Assembly: GCA_964388275.1 (NCBI GenBank)
Contig: CAYLZD010000010.1
Coordinates: 1 to 64,000 of the forward strand
Source: JARYLZ01 sp964388275
GTDB taxonomy: Bacteria > Bacteroidota > Ignavibacteria > SZUA-365
Reading direction: 5' to 3'
Length of the DNA: 64,000 bases
The first letter of the stretch is position 1. Each line of letters starts with the position of its first letter. A model generated the notes under the pieces. The model was not told the origin of the DNA and ran no database searches. It saw nothing but the letters and a program-made list of their open reading frames with translations. A program made the translations under genes and the position numbers. Below are positions 9,561-17,116 of the stretch, piece by piece.

Positions 9561-9581
9561 GCGGCGACTTCCAGTCGCCGC
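9561..9581. repeat. Perfect 9-bp stem-loop abutting a promoter
   Basis: GCGGCGACT, loop TCC, AGTCGCCGC: a perfect 9-bp inverted repeat ending two bases before the -35 box at 9583. No T-tract follows and no plus-strand gene precedes it, so it is not an ordinary terminator. It could be a dispersed hairpin repeat or a site affecting the promoter beside it. Confidence 0.5.
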
Positions 9582-9582
9582 A

Positions 9583-9611
9583 TTGACAATGAACGGGCTG
9601 TGCGTTATTTT
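9583..9611 (+). promoter_or_regulatory. Sigma-70-like promoter for the HicA-like/HTH module
   Basis: TTGACA (9583-9588), a 17-base spacer and TATTTT (9606-9611) give a near-consensus promoter about 50 bases upstream of the first gene of the module. Confidence 0.55.
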
Positions 9612-9613
9612 GC

Positions 9614-9652
9614 TGTTGACATCCGTCAACAACCCGTTCGTTAACGTTGACG
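9614..9652 (+). promoter_or_regulatory. Operator-like inverted repeat with a third half-site
   Basis: TGTTGAC (9614-9620), spacer ATCC and GTCAACA (9625-9631) form a perfect 7-bp inverted repeat immediately after the -10 box. A further GTTGACG (9646-9652) lies just before the ribosome-binding site. The position fits autoregulation by the HTH protein of the same module; that link is inference. Confidence 0.5.
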
Positions 9653-9661
9653 GAGAATCGA

Positions 9662-9916
9662 ATGTCCCTTAGATGTCGTCACGAATCGAAAGAGGTGGAG
9701 AAAGCCATCAGATACGCCGAGGCACATGGATGGAGACGGAGGAAAACCGGACATTCGGCGCATGCATGGAGCCGGCTCTTCTGTCCCGGAAAAGGCAGGG
9801 ATGGTTGTCAGATGTCGGTCTGGGGCACGCCGCGTTCCCCGGAGGATCACGCGAAACAGATTAGGAGGCAGGTGGACCGATGTCCTCACGCTTCAGGAGG
9901 CAGAAGTGACGCTTAA
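9662..9916 (+). CDS. HicA-like small basic protein, putative toxin
   Basis: An 84-residue basic protein. The ATG at 9662 has GGAG six bases upstream. It starts MSLRCRHESKEVEKAIRYAE, followed by AHGW, a HAWSRLFCP stretch and MSVWGTPRSPEDHAKQIRR. I recognise this as a small family of HicA-like proteins: a helix with EVEKALxYAExxGW, a central His-containing HAWxxLxCP strand, and a C-terminal NHAKxIRRxVDxC helix. It is commonly followed by the kind of HTH gene seen 28 bases downstream. HicA proteins are double-stranded-RNA-binding-fold mRNA interferases. Whether this family cleaves RNA is not shown by the sequence. Confidence 0.65.
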   Translation: MSLRCRHESKEVEKAIRYAEAHGWRRRKTGHSAHAWSRLFCPGKGRDGCQMSVWGTPRSPEDHAKQIRRQVDRCPHASGGRSDA

Positions 9917-9944
9917 TGATCGATCAGAGCATCGGAGCATGAGA

Positions 9945-10517
9945 ATGACCGGGAAATATGAATTCACGCTTGTACTGGCAGGCGTTGCCGATATCACGGA
10001 AGAATTGGAGGATTCGCTGTACGAGGCAGGATGCGATGACGCTCTCCTGGGAAAAAGAAACGGAGCAGTATTTCTTGACTTCATTCGCGCTTCGACTTCA
10101 TTCGAGGACGCAGTCATTTCGGCGATAAATCAAGTCGAATCATGCGGTGCCGGACTCGAAGTAGCCGGCGTCGAACCAGCCCTCCTCGTCAACCAGTCGG
10201 AAATCGCAAGACGCCTCGGAATAACTAGAGAAAGTGTGAGGTTGATGTCTGAGGGAAAACGCAGGGCGGGAATGTTTCCTCCTCCCGTGACAGGCGTTAA
10301 GTCGAATTCCCCGCTTTGGAATTGGGCTGTTCTTCTGACGGACATCGGGGAGGACATGGGAACGGATTTCACCGAACAACAGAAAGCCGCAGAACTGTCC
10401 GACATTATTCTTGCGCTCGATATCCGGCGAAACAGGAATCGCCTGCATAGAGTCGCCTCGGTGCTTAAACGACTCGGCGTCCCAATCAAGCTACGGATTC
10501 ATGGTGAACGGCTTTGA
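9945..10517 (+). CDS. HTH protein, putative antitoxin/autorepressor
   Basis: A 190-residue protein. I chose ATG 9945 because GGAG (9934-9937) sits seven bases upstream; ATG 9939 is an alternative, and longer in-frame extensions overlap the upstream gene without homology. Residues 1-80 form an alpha/beta domain (KYEFTLVLAGV, AGCDDALLGKRNGAVFLDF, a DAVISAINQV helix) of the kind seen in partners of HicA-like proteins. About residues 88-140 hold a winged-helix/excisionase-type HTH (NQSEIARRLGITRESVRLMS, then FPPPV and SPLWNWAVL). It probably neutralises the upstream protein and binds the inverted repeat at 9614-9631. The gene ends convergently with the permease gene. Confidence 0.65.
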   Translation: MTGKYEFTLVLAGVADITEELEDSLYEAGCDDALLGKRNGAVFLDFIRASTSFEDAVISAINQVESCGAGLEVAGVEPALLVNQSEIARRLGITRESVRLMSEGKRRAGMFPPPVTGVKSNSPLWNWAVLLTDIGEDMGTDFTEQQKAAELSDIILALDIRRNRNRLHRVASVLKRLGVPIKLRIHGERL

Positions 10518-10574
10518 GCAGGTCAGCCTGTTCACAGTGATCGAATGCAGGTGAACGGCGACTTGTCCATGTGC

Positions 10575-11297
10575 TCAGAGCATCGCAGTCGACGCTCCCA
10601 GTATGAAGAGCAATCCCAGGGTCACCCGGCGGAAAAGAACCTCATCGATATGCCTGCTGATGCGGACGCCGGCCGCGGTTCCGAGCACGAGCGCCGGAAG
10701 CAGGCCCGCCGAGGTCAGGACCTCCTCGGTTCCACACAAGCCGGCGGGAATCATTCCGGCGAGCGTCACGATGTTGAGCAGGAAAAAATACGCGCTTATG
10801 TTCGTGCGGAACGAATCCTTGCGCAGCCGCTCCATGGAGAAATAAGCGATGATCGGAGGTCCCGACAGCGATACGCTGCCGTTCAGCACTCCGCTCAGAA
10901 AACCGAAAACGTAAGGCCGGCCGAAGCGGGCGTTTCTCATGAATGAAAAATCGGCCGCGGCCAGGAGGGCGAACGCCGCTATCACCGCGCCGGCGGCGGT
11001 TTTGAGATGCCCGGCGCTGATCACCGAGAGTATCCAGATGCCTGCGGGGACGCCGATGGCGGCGGGCAGAAGTATGGAAACGATGGTCTTGAAACGCAGC
11101 TCTTCCACATGATCCTTGGCCACCCACAGGTTCGTGACGATGCTCAACAATACGAGCACCGGCACCGCCTCGCGCATGCCCAATATCATTCCCAGCAGCG
11201 GAAGAGCGAGCAGCGATATCCCGAATCCCGTGATCCCCTGAATGCAGGCCGCGGCAAGCAGCACCAGGCTGCCCGTCAGGATCTGTTCGGGTATCAT
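10575..11297 (-). CDS. TauE/SafE (TSUP) family permease
   Basis: A 240-residue inner-membrane protein with about seven hydrophobic helices, of the TSUP family (formerly DUF81) that moves sulfite, sulfonates or organic anions. Landmarks are the N-terminal repeat IQGITGFGISLLALPLLG and the second-half repeat FLSGVLNGSVSLSGPPIIAY, each carrying the Gly/Pro pattern of the two pseudo-symmetric halves. Its ATG overlaps the stop of the upstream PH-domain gene (ATGA), so translation is probably coupled. The substrate cannot be told; no sulfur-metabolism genes lie nearby. Confidence 0.85.
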   Translation of the reverse strand: MIPEQILTGSLVLLAAACIQGITGFGISLLALPLLGMILGMREAVPVLVLLSIVTNLWVAKDHVEELRFKTIVSILLPAAIGVPAGIWILSVISAGHLKTAAGAVIAAFALLAAADFSFMRNARFGRPYVFGFLSGVLNGSVSLSGPPIIAYFSMERLRKDSFRTNISAYFFLLNIVTLAGMIPAGLCGTEEVLTSAGLLPALVLGTAAGVRISRHIDEVLFRRVTLGLLFILGASTAML

Positions 11298-11794
11298 CCC
11301 GGTAAATCGTCGTCATCCCCCGCTTCGTAATCCACTTCGCGGACGCGTTTGGTGTCGCGCAGAATCTCGACGCTGCGCCTGATCTCGTCGCGCAGCTTCT
11401 CCACTTCGGGGATAGCCTGCAGTGTCACCACCGGTGTCGATCTGTCGGAGGTGTTCATTACGAGTATTCCCCGGCGGACGAGGCGGAGGGAGAATGGCGA
11501 GACTATGGAGTAATCCTTCACGCGGTACAGTTCGAGTTCCTGCGTTTTGCGCGTGAAGACTCCTGTCGAGATAATTATGCGTTGATTGCTGACGCTGTAT
11601 TTCGTGAATTTCGTTTTGAACCAGCGCGCGGCCGCGAAAGGCAGAATAAGGGCGGGGATGGCGAAAAGATACCACCAGTATTCGAACCACGGCGAGATCG
11701 CGAAAGGCACGATGATGAAAAGCAGCAGGATGAAGTACCATCCGAAATTCAGCCAATGCGAGGGTGTGCCCGTCCAGATGTTATTTTCTTCCAT
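11294..11794 (-). CDS. Membrane protein with bacterial PH domain (YdbS-like)
   Basis: A 166-residue inner-membrane protein. The start is taken at ATG 11792-11794 (MEENNIWTGTPSHW); an upstream start would add 12 unconvincing residues. Two hydrophobic helices lie at about residues 10-28 and 32-50. They are followed by a bacterial PH domain (bPH_2): KYSVSNQRIIISTGVFTRKT, then the LELYRVKDYSIVSPFSLRLV segment and GILVMNTSDRSTPVV. The tail is acidic (GDDDDLPG). Function of the family is poorly known; it is often an envelope-stress or lipid-associated membrane protein. It is coupled to the TauE/SafE permease downstream. Confidence 0.8.
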   Translation of the reverse strand: MEENNIWTGTPSHWLNFGWYFILLLFIIVPFAISPWFEYWWYLFAIPALILPFAAARWFKTKFTKYSVSNQRIIISTGVFTRKTQELELYRVKDYSIVSPFSLRLVRRGILVMNTSDRSTPVVTLQAIPEVEKLRDEIRRSVEILRDTKRVREVDYEAGDDDDLPG

Positions 11795-11892
11795 GGTATT
11801 CGGCTCCGATGATCCAGTGTGATACCGCAAATGTACGCAACGGCTCGGTTATCGTAAACTGGGATCCCGGATGACCTGTTTTCCCGCAAAAC

Positions 11893-11946
11893 ACACGAAA
11901 CAAGCGAAACAGGCTGGAAAAAATGGAGAGTAAGGATGTTTCGTGT
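11893..11946. repeat. 10-bp inverted repeat with 34-bp spacer
   Basis: ACACGAAACA (11893-11902) and TGTTTCGTGT (11937-11946) are perfect reverse complements. The pair lies about 100-150 bases upstream of the PH-domain gene on the minus strand and next to the tandem-repeat region. No function is evident. Confidence 0.4.
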
Positions 11947-12003
11947 CCTTCGCCTGTTCCGCGGGGGATCGATGCGGTTAAACTGCTTGTGGAAGGACTT
12001 GTA

Positions 12004-12640
12004 CACTCCCCGCGCAAACCAGCAGGCGTCCTCGCGGCGACCTGCACTGCCACTCGCGCAACCCAGCAGGCGTCCTTTTAACGGCTCGCACAAGTCCTTT
12101 TATCGGCTTGCACTGTTTTTCCGCCGTGCGCAGTGTCCTTCGCGGCGGCCTGCACGGGCGCTCATGACAACTTGCGAGCGTCCTCGTGAGGACCTGCACA
12201 GGCACTCGCGCGAACTTCCCGGCACTTTTTGCGCGCTGACGAGCACCGGAAGCAGACTTTCACGCGCTCTTACATGCTTGCATGGCACTTGATGTATATT
12301 CGCAGGCAGCTTTTACGCACTTGCGGGCGTCCTCGCGGCGGCCTGCACGGGCACTCGTGACAACTTGCGAGCGTCCTCGTTAGGACCTGCACAGGCGCTC
12401 GCGCGAACCTCCCGGCACTTTTTGCGCGCTGACGAGCACCGGAAGCAGACTTTCACGCGCTCTTACATGCTTGCATGGCACTTGATGTATATTCGCAGGC
12501 AGCTTTTACGCACTTGCGGGCGTCCTCGCGGCGGCCTGCACGGGCACTCGTGACAACTTGCGAGCGTCCTCGTGGGGACCTGCACAGTCACTCGCGCAAT
12601 CTGCCCGGCACTTATCGCGCGCCGACGACGGCTTTTCGTA
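12004..12640. repeat. Non-coding tandem array, 193-bp period with ~45-bp subunits
   Basis: The word GACAACTTGCGAGCGTCCTC starts at 12166, 12359 and 12552, giving an exact 193-bp period twice over. The near-identical part runs from about 12137 to 12627, so there are two full copies and a partial third. Within and before it, a shorter motif recurs: GCGTCCTCGnGGnnnCCTGCAC (12026, 12177, 12330, 12370, 12523, 12563), with more diverged copies from 12069 to 12145. Many units contain self-complementary GTCCTC/GAGGAC. No frame keeps a protein-like pattern through the array. Confidence 0.75.
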
Positions 12641-12687
12641 TGGGGTGAGGTCGAATCCGATTCCTTCCGGTCGCGGTTCCGGCCCGT

Positions 12688-13122
12688 CTACAATTCTTTC
12701 GCCAGGTCCGCAATCTGCTTCAGTATCCCCAGGCGTTTTTCGAGCATGCTGATCTCGATCTGCACGGCCTCGAGGGATACGAAACCCGCGCTAGTGTCGT
12801 TCGGCGGAAATTCCAGCGCCTTGTCTTCCTTGGCGATCTTCACCGCATTGGTTACAGCGCTTTTGGGCTTCCTGCCCGGCTTCTTGCGCTCAATGGACGC
12901 CGTGGGGGCCGTTCCGCTCTTGAAACCGTTATAGTAGGATTGTATCGCCGAAAACACCTTGTCCGTGATTCTTTTTGAATCACCCTTGGCGATTTTTGAA
13001 ACAGTGAGACTGTTGACTCCTGTGGCCCGCGCTATACCCGCAATGCTCAGCGATCCGCGCAGTTCGTCGACCATGCGTTCAGCCAGGAGAACCCGGTCTT
13101 CGTTTGGTTGTTTACTGCTCAT
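12688..13122 (-). CDS. Small HTH DNA-binding protein with coiled-coil tail
   Basis: A 144-residue cytoplasmic protein. GGAG lies six bases before the ATG at 13122. Residues about 23-65 form a helix-turn-helix of the XRE/LacI general type (SIAGIARATGVNSLTVSKIA, then SKRITDKVFSAIQSYYNG). A basic AT-hook-like linker follows (ERKKPGRKPKS, about residues 78-88). Residues about 115-144 form an amphipathic helix suited to dimerisation (EAVQIEISMLEKRLGILKQI). It lies directly beside the 193-bp tandem array, which is on the 3' side of the gene. Target and role are unknown. Confidence 0.7.
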   Translation of the reverse strand: MSSKQPNEDRVLLAERMVDELRGSLSIAGIARATGVNSLTVSKIAKGDSKRITDKVFSAIQSYYNGFKSGTAPTASIERKKPGRKPKSAVTNAVKIAKEDKALEFPPNDTSAGFVSLEAVQIEISMLEKRLGILKQIADLAKEL

Positions 13123-13164
13123 TTTTTCTCCAATGATGTGTGATGTTCCGGGATTGAATGTGCG

Positions 13165-13193
13165 AAATATGCTTATATTCGGAATAAATGCAA
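13165..13193 (-). promoter_or_regulatory. Candidate promoter for the HTH gene
   Basis: Read on the minus strand, TTGCAT (13193-13188), a 17-base spacer and ATATTT (13170-13165) lie about 43 bases upstream of the start at 13122. The match is moderate. Confidence 0.35.
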
Positions 13194-13370
13194 CTCGATT
13201 CTCTGCAATCCGCCGAACGGAATCCGGCGCACTCGAAACGAAGCGGTCGGCGTGTTACGATTACGTGGTTGGAGTGTCAACCTGGCATATCGCGCTTGTG
13301 CGTATAAATCCATGAGCGGTGCGCGCGGAACAATATACCGTTTATTACACGTCAAACCACATCCACCAAT

Positions 13371-15641
13371 GTGTGCATCATGAAGCATCTTATGTGTGTC
13401 ACCATGCCCGCGGTTTTGCTCGCGTTTCAGGCGGTGGTGTTCCTCTTGCCTTCTCACGACGCCTTGGCTCAACCGACACTTCATTTCAACCGCATCGAGG
13501 TCAACTGGCCCCAGGTTGAGCTATGGTTCTCGGTGGATTGCAACGGAATACCCAATTTCGACGTTTCGAAATTCGATCTTCACGTCCGGGAGAACGGCAC
13601 TCCGGTCGGCAACTTCGTCGTTGATTGCGGGGATTCCAAGCCCCGTTGTCCGCTCTCGGCGGCGCTGGTGTTCGACGCCAGCGGCAGCATGACAGGCATC
13701 GGCATATTCGACGCCAAGGAGGCGGGGAAGGCTTTCGTGGACGCCATGGACCCCGCGAACGACGAGGCGTGCATCATCGCGTTCAGCAGTCAGGTGACGG
13801 TGCTGCAGACGATGACAAGTTCCAAATCGTTGCTCAACGCGGCCATCGATTCGATATTCGCACGGGGCGGCACCGCCTTGATAGACGGCGCCTACGCCGG
13901 CATCCACGAGCTTGCGTCGAACGGAATCCGTCCATGTAAGGCGGTAATTGTCCTGTCCGACGGTGTGGACAACATGAGCAGGCGCCGAATCGAGGAAGCG
14001 ACCGATTTTGCCGTGAGCGAAGGCATACGAGTGTACACCATCGGCCTGGGGGTCCACATCGATACCGCCATGCTTCGCGATATCGCCATGCGCAGCGGCG
14101 GGCGGTTCTTCCTGTGTTCCTCGTCAAGGGAACTCGTCGACGTTTACAGGGCGATCGCCATGCTCGCAACGCGCGACACGTTGGACTGCGTAATCCGCTA
14201 CACGGGCAGCTGCATCGACGGGGGGGAGCGTATTGTGGATCTTGCGGTCCGCAATTACTGCGGAGGTTCGGACAGCGCCTCGCTCGTTTTCAGGGCGCCG
14301 GACAATATCGGCCGCTACAGGCCTCTGGCCCTCGGTCTGCGGGGTTCGACGACGGTGGAAACCTCCGCAGCCGGGGCGGCGGTGGACCTGCTCGACACAC
14401 TGAGCGGAGAGCTCTTTCCGACCTTGGATCTGCTCATCTCCTATGATTCGATGCTGCTCGGTGCCCCGGCGCTTTCAGGGGCCGGTTCACTCTTATCGCC
14501 GTTCGACGGAAGCGTGGCGCTGATGCGGCCCGGATTGGCCCATGTGCGTCTCCTGGGGCCGCGCAGCGTATCGGGCGCAGGTCGGCTCTTCCGGCTGGAG
14601 TTCCCGGCCGCCGCGGTGAACGACACGGTTTGCGCCGGAGTGGCGATCGCATATGCTTCTTTCGACGAGGGGTGCTTCATCCCTTCTCTCGATTCATCGC
14701 AGCTCTGCATTCTGCCCTGTCTTTTGTCGCCGACTGTCGAACCGTCGGGTCCTGTCGATTTCTGCGAAGGCGACACAGTGTCGTTGCGCACACAGCCGGG
14801 ACATCCGCGCTATGCCTGGCACAGAAACGGCCTGCCGCTTTCCGATACTCTTTCCGAGTTGCGGACCGGTTCGGGAGGCGAATATCATGTTCTGGTCGTC
14901 GACTCGCTAGGATGCGTCGCCGTGTCCGCGCCGGTCGAGCTCAAAGCGTTGTCGCGGCTGTCGGGCAGCGCGGGCAACGGGGACACGATCGTCGCGAAGC
15001 AGGGCGACATCATACCGGTTCCGATAAGGCTTCGACCTTTCATCGGCGCGGGCCGCCGCGTCACGGCCCGAATTACATTGACGTGGGATCCGTCGAAGCT
15101 CGAACTACTCGACGCATACAGAATGCGCGGAAGCGAGTGGCCCGACAGCTCTTTCGTTCGAGCCGATCCCGGCCGGCTGGATGTCGGCATGTCTGACACC
15201 GCGTCGGGAGCTGGGGAGGACTTGTTTACGGCCGCTTTCCGGGTGAATGCCTCGCGTGTTCCGACACCGGAGCGGATCGTCTGCGAAGCGTCGATTTCCA
15301 CCGGCTGCGACGGCGAATGGCGCGTCGAGCACCCGGTGATACTCGTCGACGGCTATTGCGAACCCTTGTTGACGAGGATCTCGACGCCTGCCGTATACAA
15401 CTCGCCCAATCCGTTTTCAGACGAGACCGCGATCACCGTCGAAAATCCTTCCGGCGGATTCTGCTCGCTGCTGCTGACCGACGCTTTCGGGCGTCTGCTC
15501 GAATGTCTGTATGAAGGAGAAACCGGGAGCCGGGACCGGACAATCCGCTTCAAAGCCGGGTCTTATCCCGCCGGAACATATTTTCTCGTGCTGCGCACGC
15601 CGGATTCCGGCGCGGTGCGCGGCATGCATATTCTTCGTTGA
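13371..15641 (+). CDS. T9SS-exported von Willebrand factor A protein
   Basis: A 756-residue surface protein. The signal peptide ends near residue 34 (HDALAQ); ATG 13380 (MKHLMCV) is an alternative start. A VWA domain covers about residues 96-270 with a full metal-ion-dependent adhesion site: DASGSM (Asp102), GGTALIDG and LSDGVDN. It is followed by two Ig/cohesin-like beta-sandwich regions (FPTLDLLISYDSMLLG; ARITLTWDPSKLELL) and a single PKD/Ig-like insert (CEGDTVSLRTQPG). The end is a T9SS sorting domain, NSPNPFSDETAI to GMHILR. Probably an adhesin that binds a protein or polysaccharide with a divalent cation. A decayed paralogue lies at 58440-59569. It ends convergently with the isoprenoid-synthase-like gene. 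Confidence 0.85.
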   Translation: MCIMKHLMCVTMPAVLLAFQAVVFLLPSHDALAQPTLHFNRIEVNWPQVELWFSVDCNGIPNFDVSKFDLHVRENGTPVGNFVVDCGDSKPRCPLSAALVFDASGSMTGIGIFDAKEAGKAFVDAMDPANDEACIIAFSSQVTVLQTMTSSKSLLNAAIDSIFARGGTALIDGAYAGIHELASNGIRPCKAVIVLSDGVDNMSRRRIEEATDFAVSEGIRVYTIGLGVHIDTAMLRDIAMRSGGRFFLCSSSRELVDVYRAIAMLATRDTLDCVIRYTGSCIDGGERIVDLAVRNYCGGSDSASLVFRAPDNIGRYRPLALGLRGSTTVETSAAGAAVDLLDTLSGELFPTLDLLISYDSMLLGAPALSGAGSLLSPFDGSVALMRPGLAHVRLLGPRSVSGAGRLFRLEFPAAAVNDTVCAGVAIAYASFDEGCFIPSLDSSQLCILPCLLSPTVEPSGPVDFCEGDTVSLRTQPGHPRYAWHRNGLPLSDTLSELRTGSGGEYHVLVVDSLGCVAVSAPVELKALSRLSGSAGNGDTIVAKQGDIIPVPIRLRPFIGAGRRVTARITLTWDPSKLELLDAYRMRGSEWPDSSFVRADPGRLDVGMSDTASGAGEDLFTAAFRVNASRVPTPERIVCEASISTGCDGEWRVEHPVILVDGYCEPLLTRISTPAVYNSPNPFSDETAITVENPSGGFCSLLLTDAFGRLLECLYEGETGSRDRTIRFKAGSYPAGTYFLVLRTPDSGAVRGMHILR

Positions 15642-15686
15642 GGAACGCCAGCCGTTGCGCCTTGTCAAGGAAAAGGACGCGGCATG

Positions 15687-16652
15687 TCAGATTTTGTCCC
15701 CGAACAGGCGCCGCACCCTCTCCCTATGGAAGGCTTTTTTGCGGAGTTCGAGAGCTTCGAGCGTCTTTGAAATATGCGCGGCAGCCGTTGACAGCGAGCA
15801 ATCCACCGCAATGCCTTCGGCTCGAGCGAAGTACGAGGCGGCCGTGTCGAGCACTTTTTCGTGCGGATTGCCGGTGAGAATGCGCAGAATGAGCTCATCG
15901 GCGAGGCCGGCGGTGCCGGCATTGGAGCGGGAGAGCGGGCCGAGTATGGTTCGCGCGGCGTAGTTCAGCATGCCCCGCTCGAGGTCTTCGAGCATATCCT
16001 CCAGATCATCGATCATCTGCCAGGCGACGGCCAGCGCATCGCAGCATTCCGCGAGAGGCGAGGCGAGACGGGGCCGGCCACTGAGCTCGCAGGCGGCCTG
16101 AACGCCGATGCGCAGGGCGGAGTTTGTTCCCGCATAGAGGCGCGGCAGGCGTGACGGCGAGCTCCTGAAATTCCGTCCGGCATCGGCAATCCGCGCTATG
16201 CTTTCACAGCTTGCCACGATCAGCATTTCATAATTCCGCCAGAATGGAGCGCGCGATTCGAACAGCGTTCTGAAAGTCGCGGCGGCTTCCGAGTAGAAAA
16301 GTGTGGCGGCGAAAATGCCGTTTCTGTTCGCCGCCTGCCCGTCGTATACGTCATCCTGAAGCCGCAGCGCCAGGAAAATGCAGGTCTGAGCCCATAGAAT
16401 CCCCCTCAGTTGTCTTTGACGCAGAGGCGCCGGCCGGCGTCTATCGTGCGCCGCCGTGTAAACCGCGGCCGGTATCACGGCCCAGTAAGGGCCCAGCCTG
16501 CCGGCGGAATCGACTTCTGCTTCGAAGTCCAGATACGTCCGAAGGCGGCGCAGATACGGCCTTATCGCCTCGCGCAGCGCAGGGGATTGCGCGGCGGTGA
16601 ATTCCGCCATCCTCTCCAGAAGCGTCATCGCTCGACCGTGTCCAGGGAACAT
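15687..16652 (-). CDS. Isoprenoid-synthase-like (polyprenyl synthetase fold) protein
   Basis: A 321-residue, mostly helical protein with two aspartate-rich motifs at the spacing expected for class I isoprenoid synthases: LQDDVYDG (D100, D101, D104) and WQMIDDLEDM (D215, D216, D219). These normally hold the magnesium-diphosphate of prenyl donors. The N-terminal GGKR-type region of ordinary polyprenyl synthases is not obvious, so the product could differ or the enzyme could be a relative. ATG 16628 is an alternative start. It is the last gene of a minus-strand series after the phosphatase, kinase and NHLP-like genes, with a 131-base gap to its nearest neighbour. No other isoprenoid gene lies nearby. 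Confidence 0.6.
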   Translation of the reverse strand: MFPGHGRAMTLLERMAEFTAAQSPALREAIRPYLRRLRTYLDFEAEVDSAGRLGPYWAVIPAAVYTAAHDRRRPAPLRQRQLRGILWAQTCIFLALRLQDDVYDGQAANRNGIFAATLFYSEAAATFRTLFESRAPFWRNYEMLIVASCESIARIADAGRNFRSSPSRLPRLYAGTNSALRIGVQAACELSGRPRLASPLAECCDALAVAWQMIDDLEDMLEDLERGMLNYAARTILGPLSRSNAGTAGLADELILRILTGNPHEKVLDTAASYFARAEGIAVDCSLSTAAAHISKTLEALELRKKAFHRERVRRLFGDKI

Positions 16653-16783
16653 TTCATTGGAGCCGATAAGCGGGTGTGGTCAACCGCCACGGCTGCGGCG
16701 CATGGAGCAGCCCATTTCGACATGAACACCGGGACGGCCGCGGACACGGCCGCCCCGGTCCATCATTCCTCTGCAAGGTGAGA

Positions 16784-17062
16784 TCAGAGCACCCAACCGC
16801 CCCAGGGTGGTTTCGGCGCCCTTCCGATGACGATTTCGAGGCCCGCTTCGTTGAGCTGTGTGTAGCGGAACATGAATTTCAATCCGGTTTTCATGTCTTC
16901 GGACAGCTTCGGGATCGCTTCATTCAGGTAGTTCAGCCCTTCCTCATCCAACTCCCAACCGGCTTTGCCGAGTGTGCCGTGTATGTCTATCAGGAGGTTT
17001 TCGAAGAAGGGCGGATTTGCGAAGCACGCTTGTATCACGTCCTTGAGTTTTACCTGCTCCAT
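16784..17062 (-). CDS. 92-residue protein resembling an NHLP-type leader
   Basis: A small protein with a strong ribosome-binding site (AAGGAG six bases before ATG 17062). Residues about 5-60 read like the Nif11/NHLP clan of leader-type domains: an N-terminal helix ending FFENLLIDIHGTLGKAGWEL, then acidic DEEGLNYLNEAIPKL. The end is distinctive, GRAPKPPWGGWVL, rich in Pro, Gly and Trp after a likely helix. It has no Cys, Ser or Thr in this tail, so it is not a lanthipeptide-type core. It lies between the kinase gene (55 bases upstream) and the isoprenoid-synthase-like gene. The assignment to the NHLP clan is tentative; it may just be a small regulatory protein. Confidence 0.6.
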   Translation of the reverse strand: MEQVKLKDVIQACFANPPFFENLLIDIHGTLGKAGWELDEEGLNYLNEAIPKLSEDMKTGLKFMFRYTQLNEAGLEIVIGRAPKPPWGGWVL

Positions 17063-17116
17063 ATTGACTCCTTTGTTGTTGCGTTGGTTTTCGTGAGCCG
17101 TGTTTCGGCTACTGGA

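Noticed and set aside
12004..12640. CRISPR array
   Set aside because: The units are 193 and about 45 bp with conserved internal sequence and no unique spacers; no cas genes nearby.
12004..12640. Small proteins in the repeat region (minus-strand frames with CRSPRGRL-type repeats)
   Set aside because: Frames are created by the repeat itself, change between copies and lack start context.
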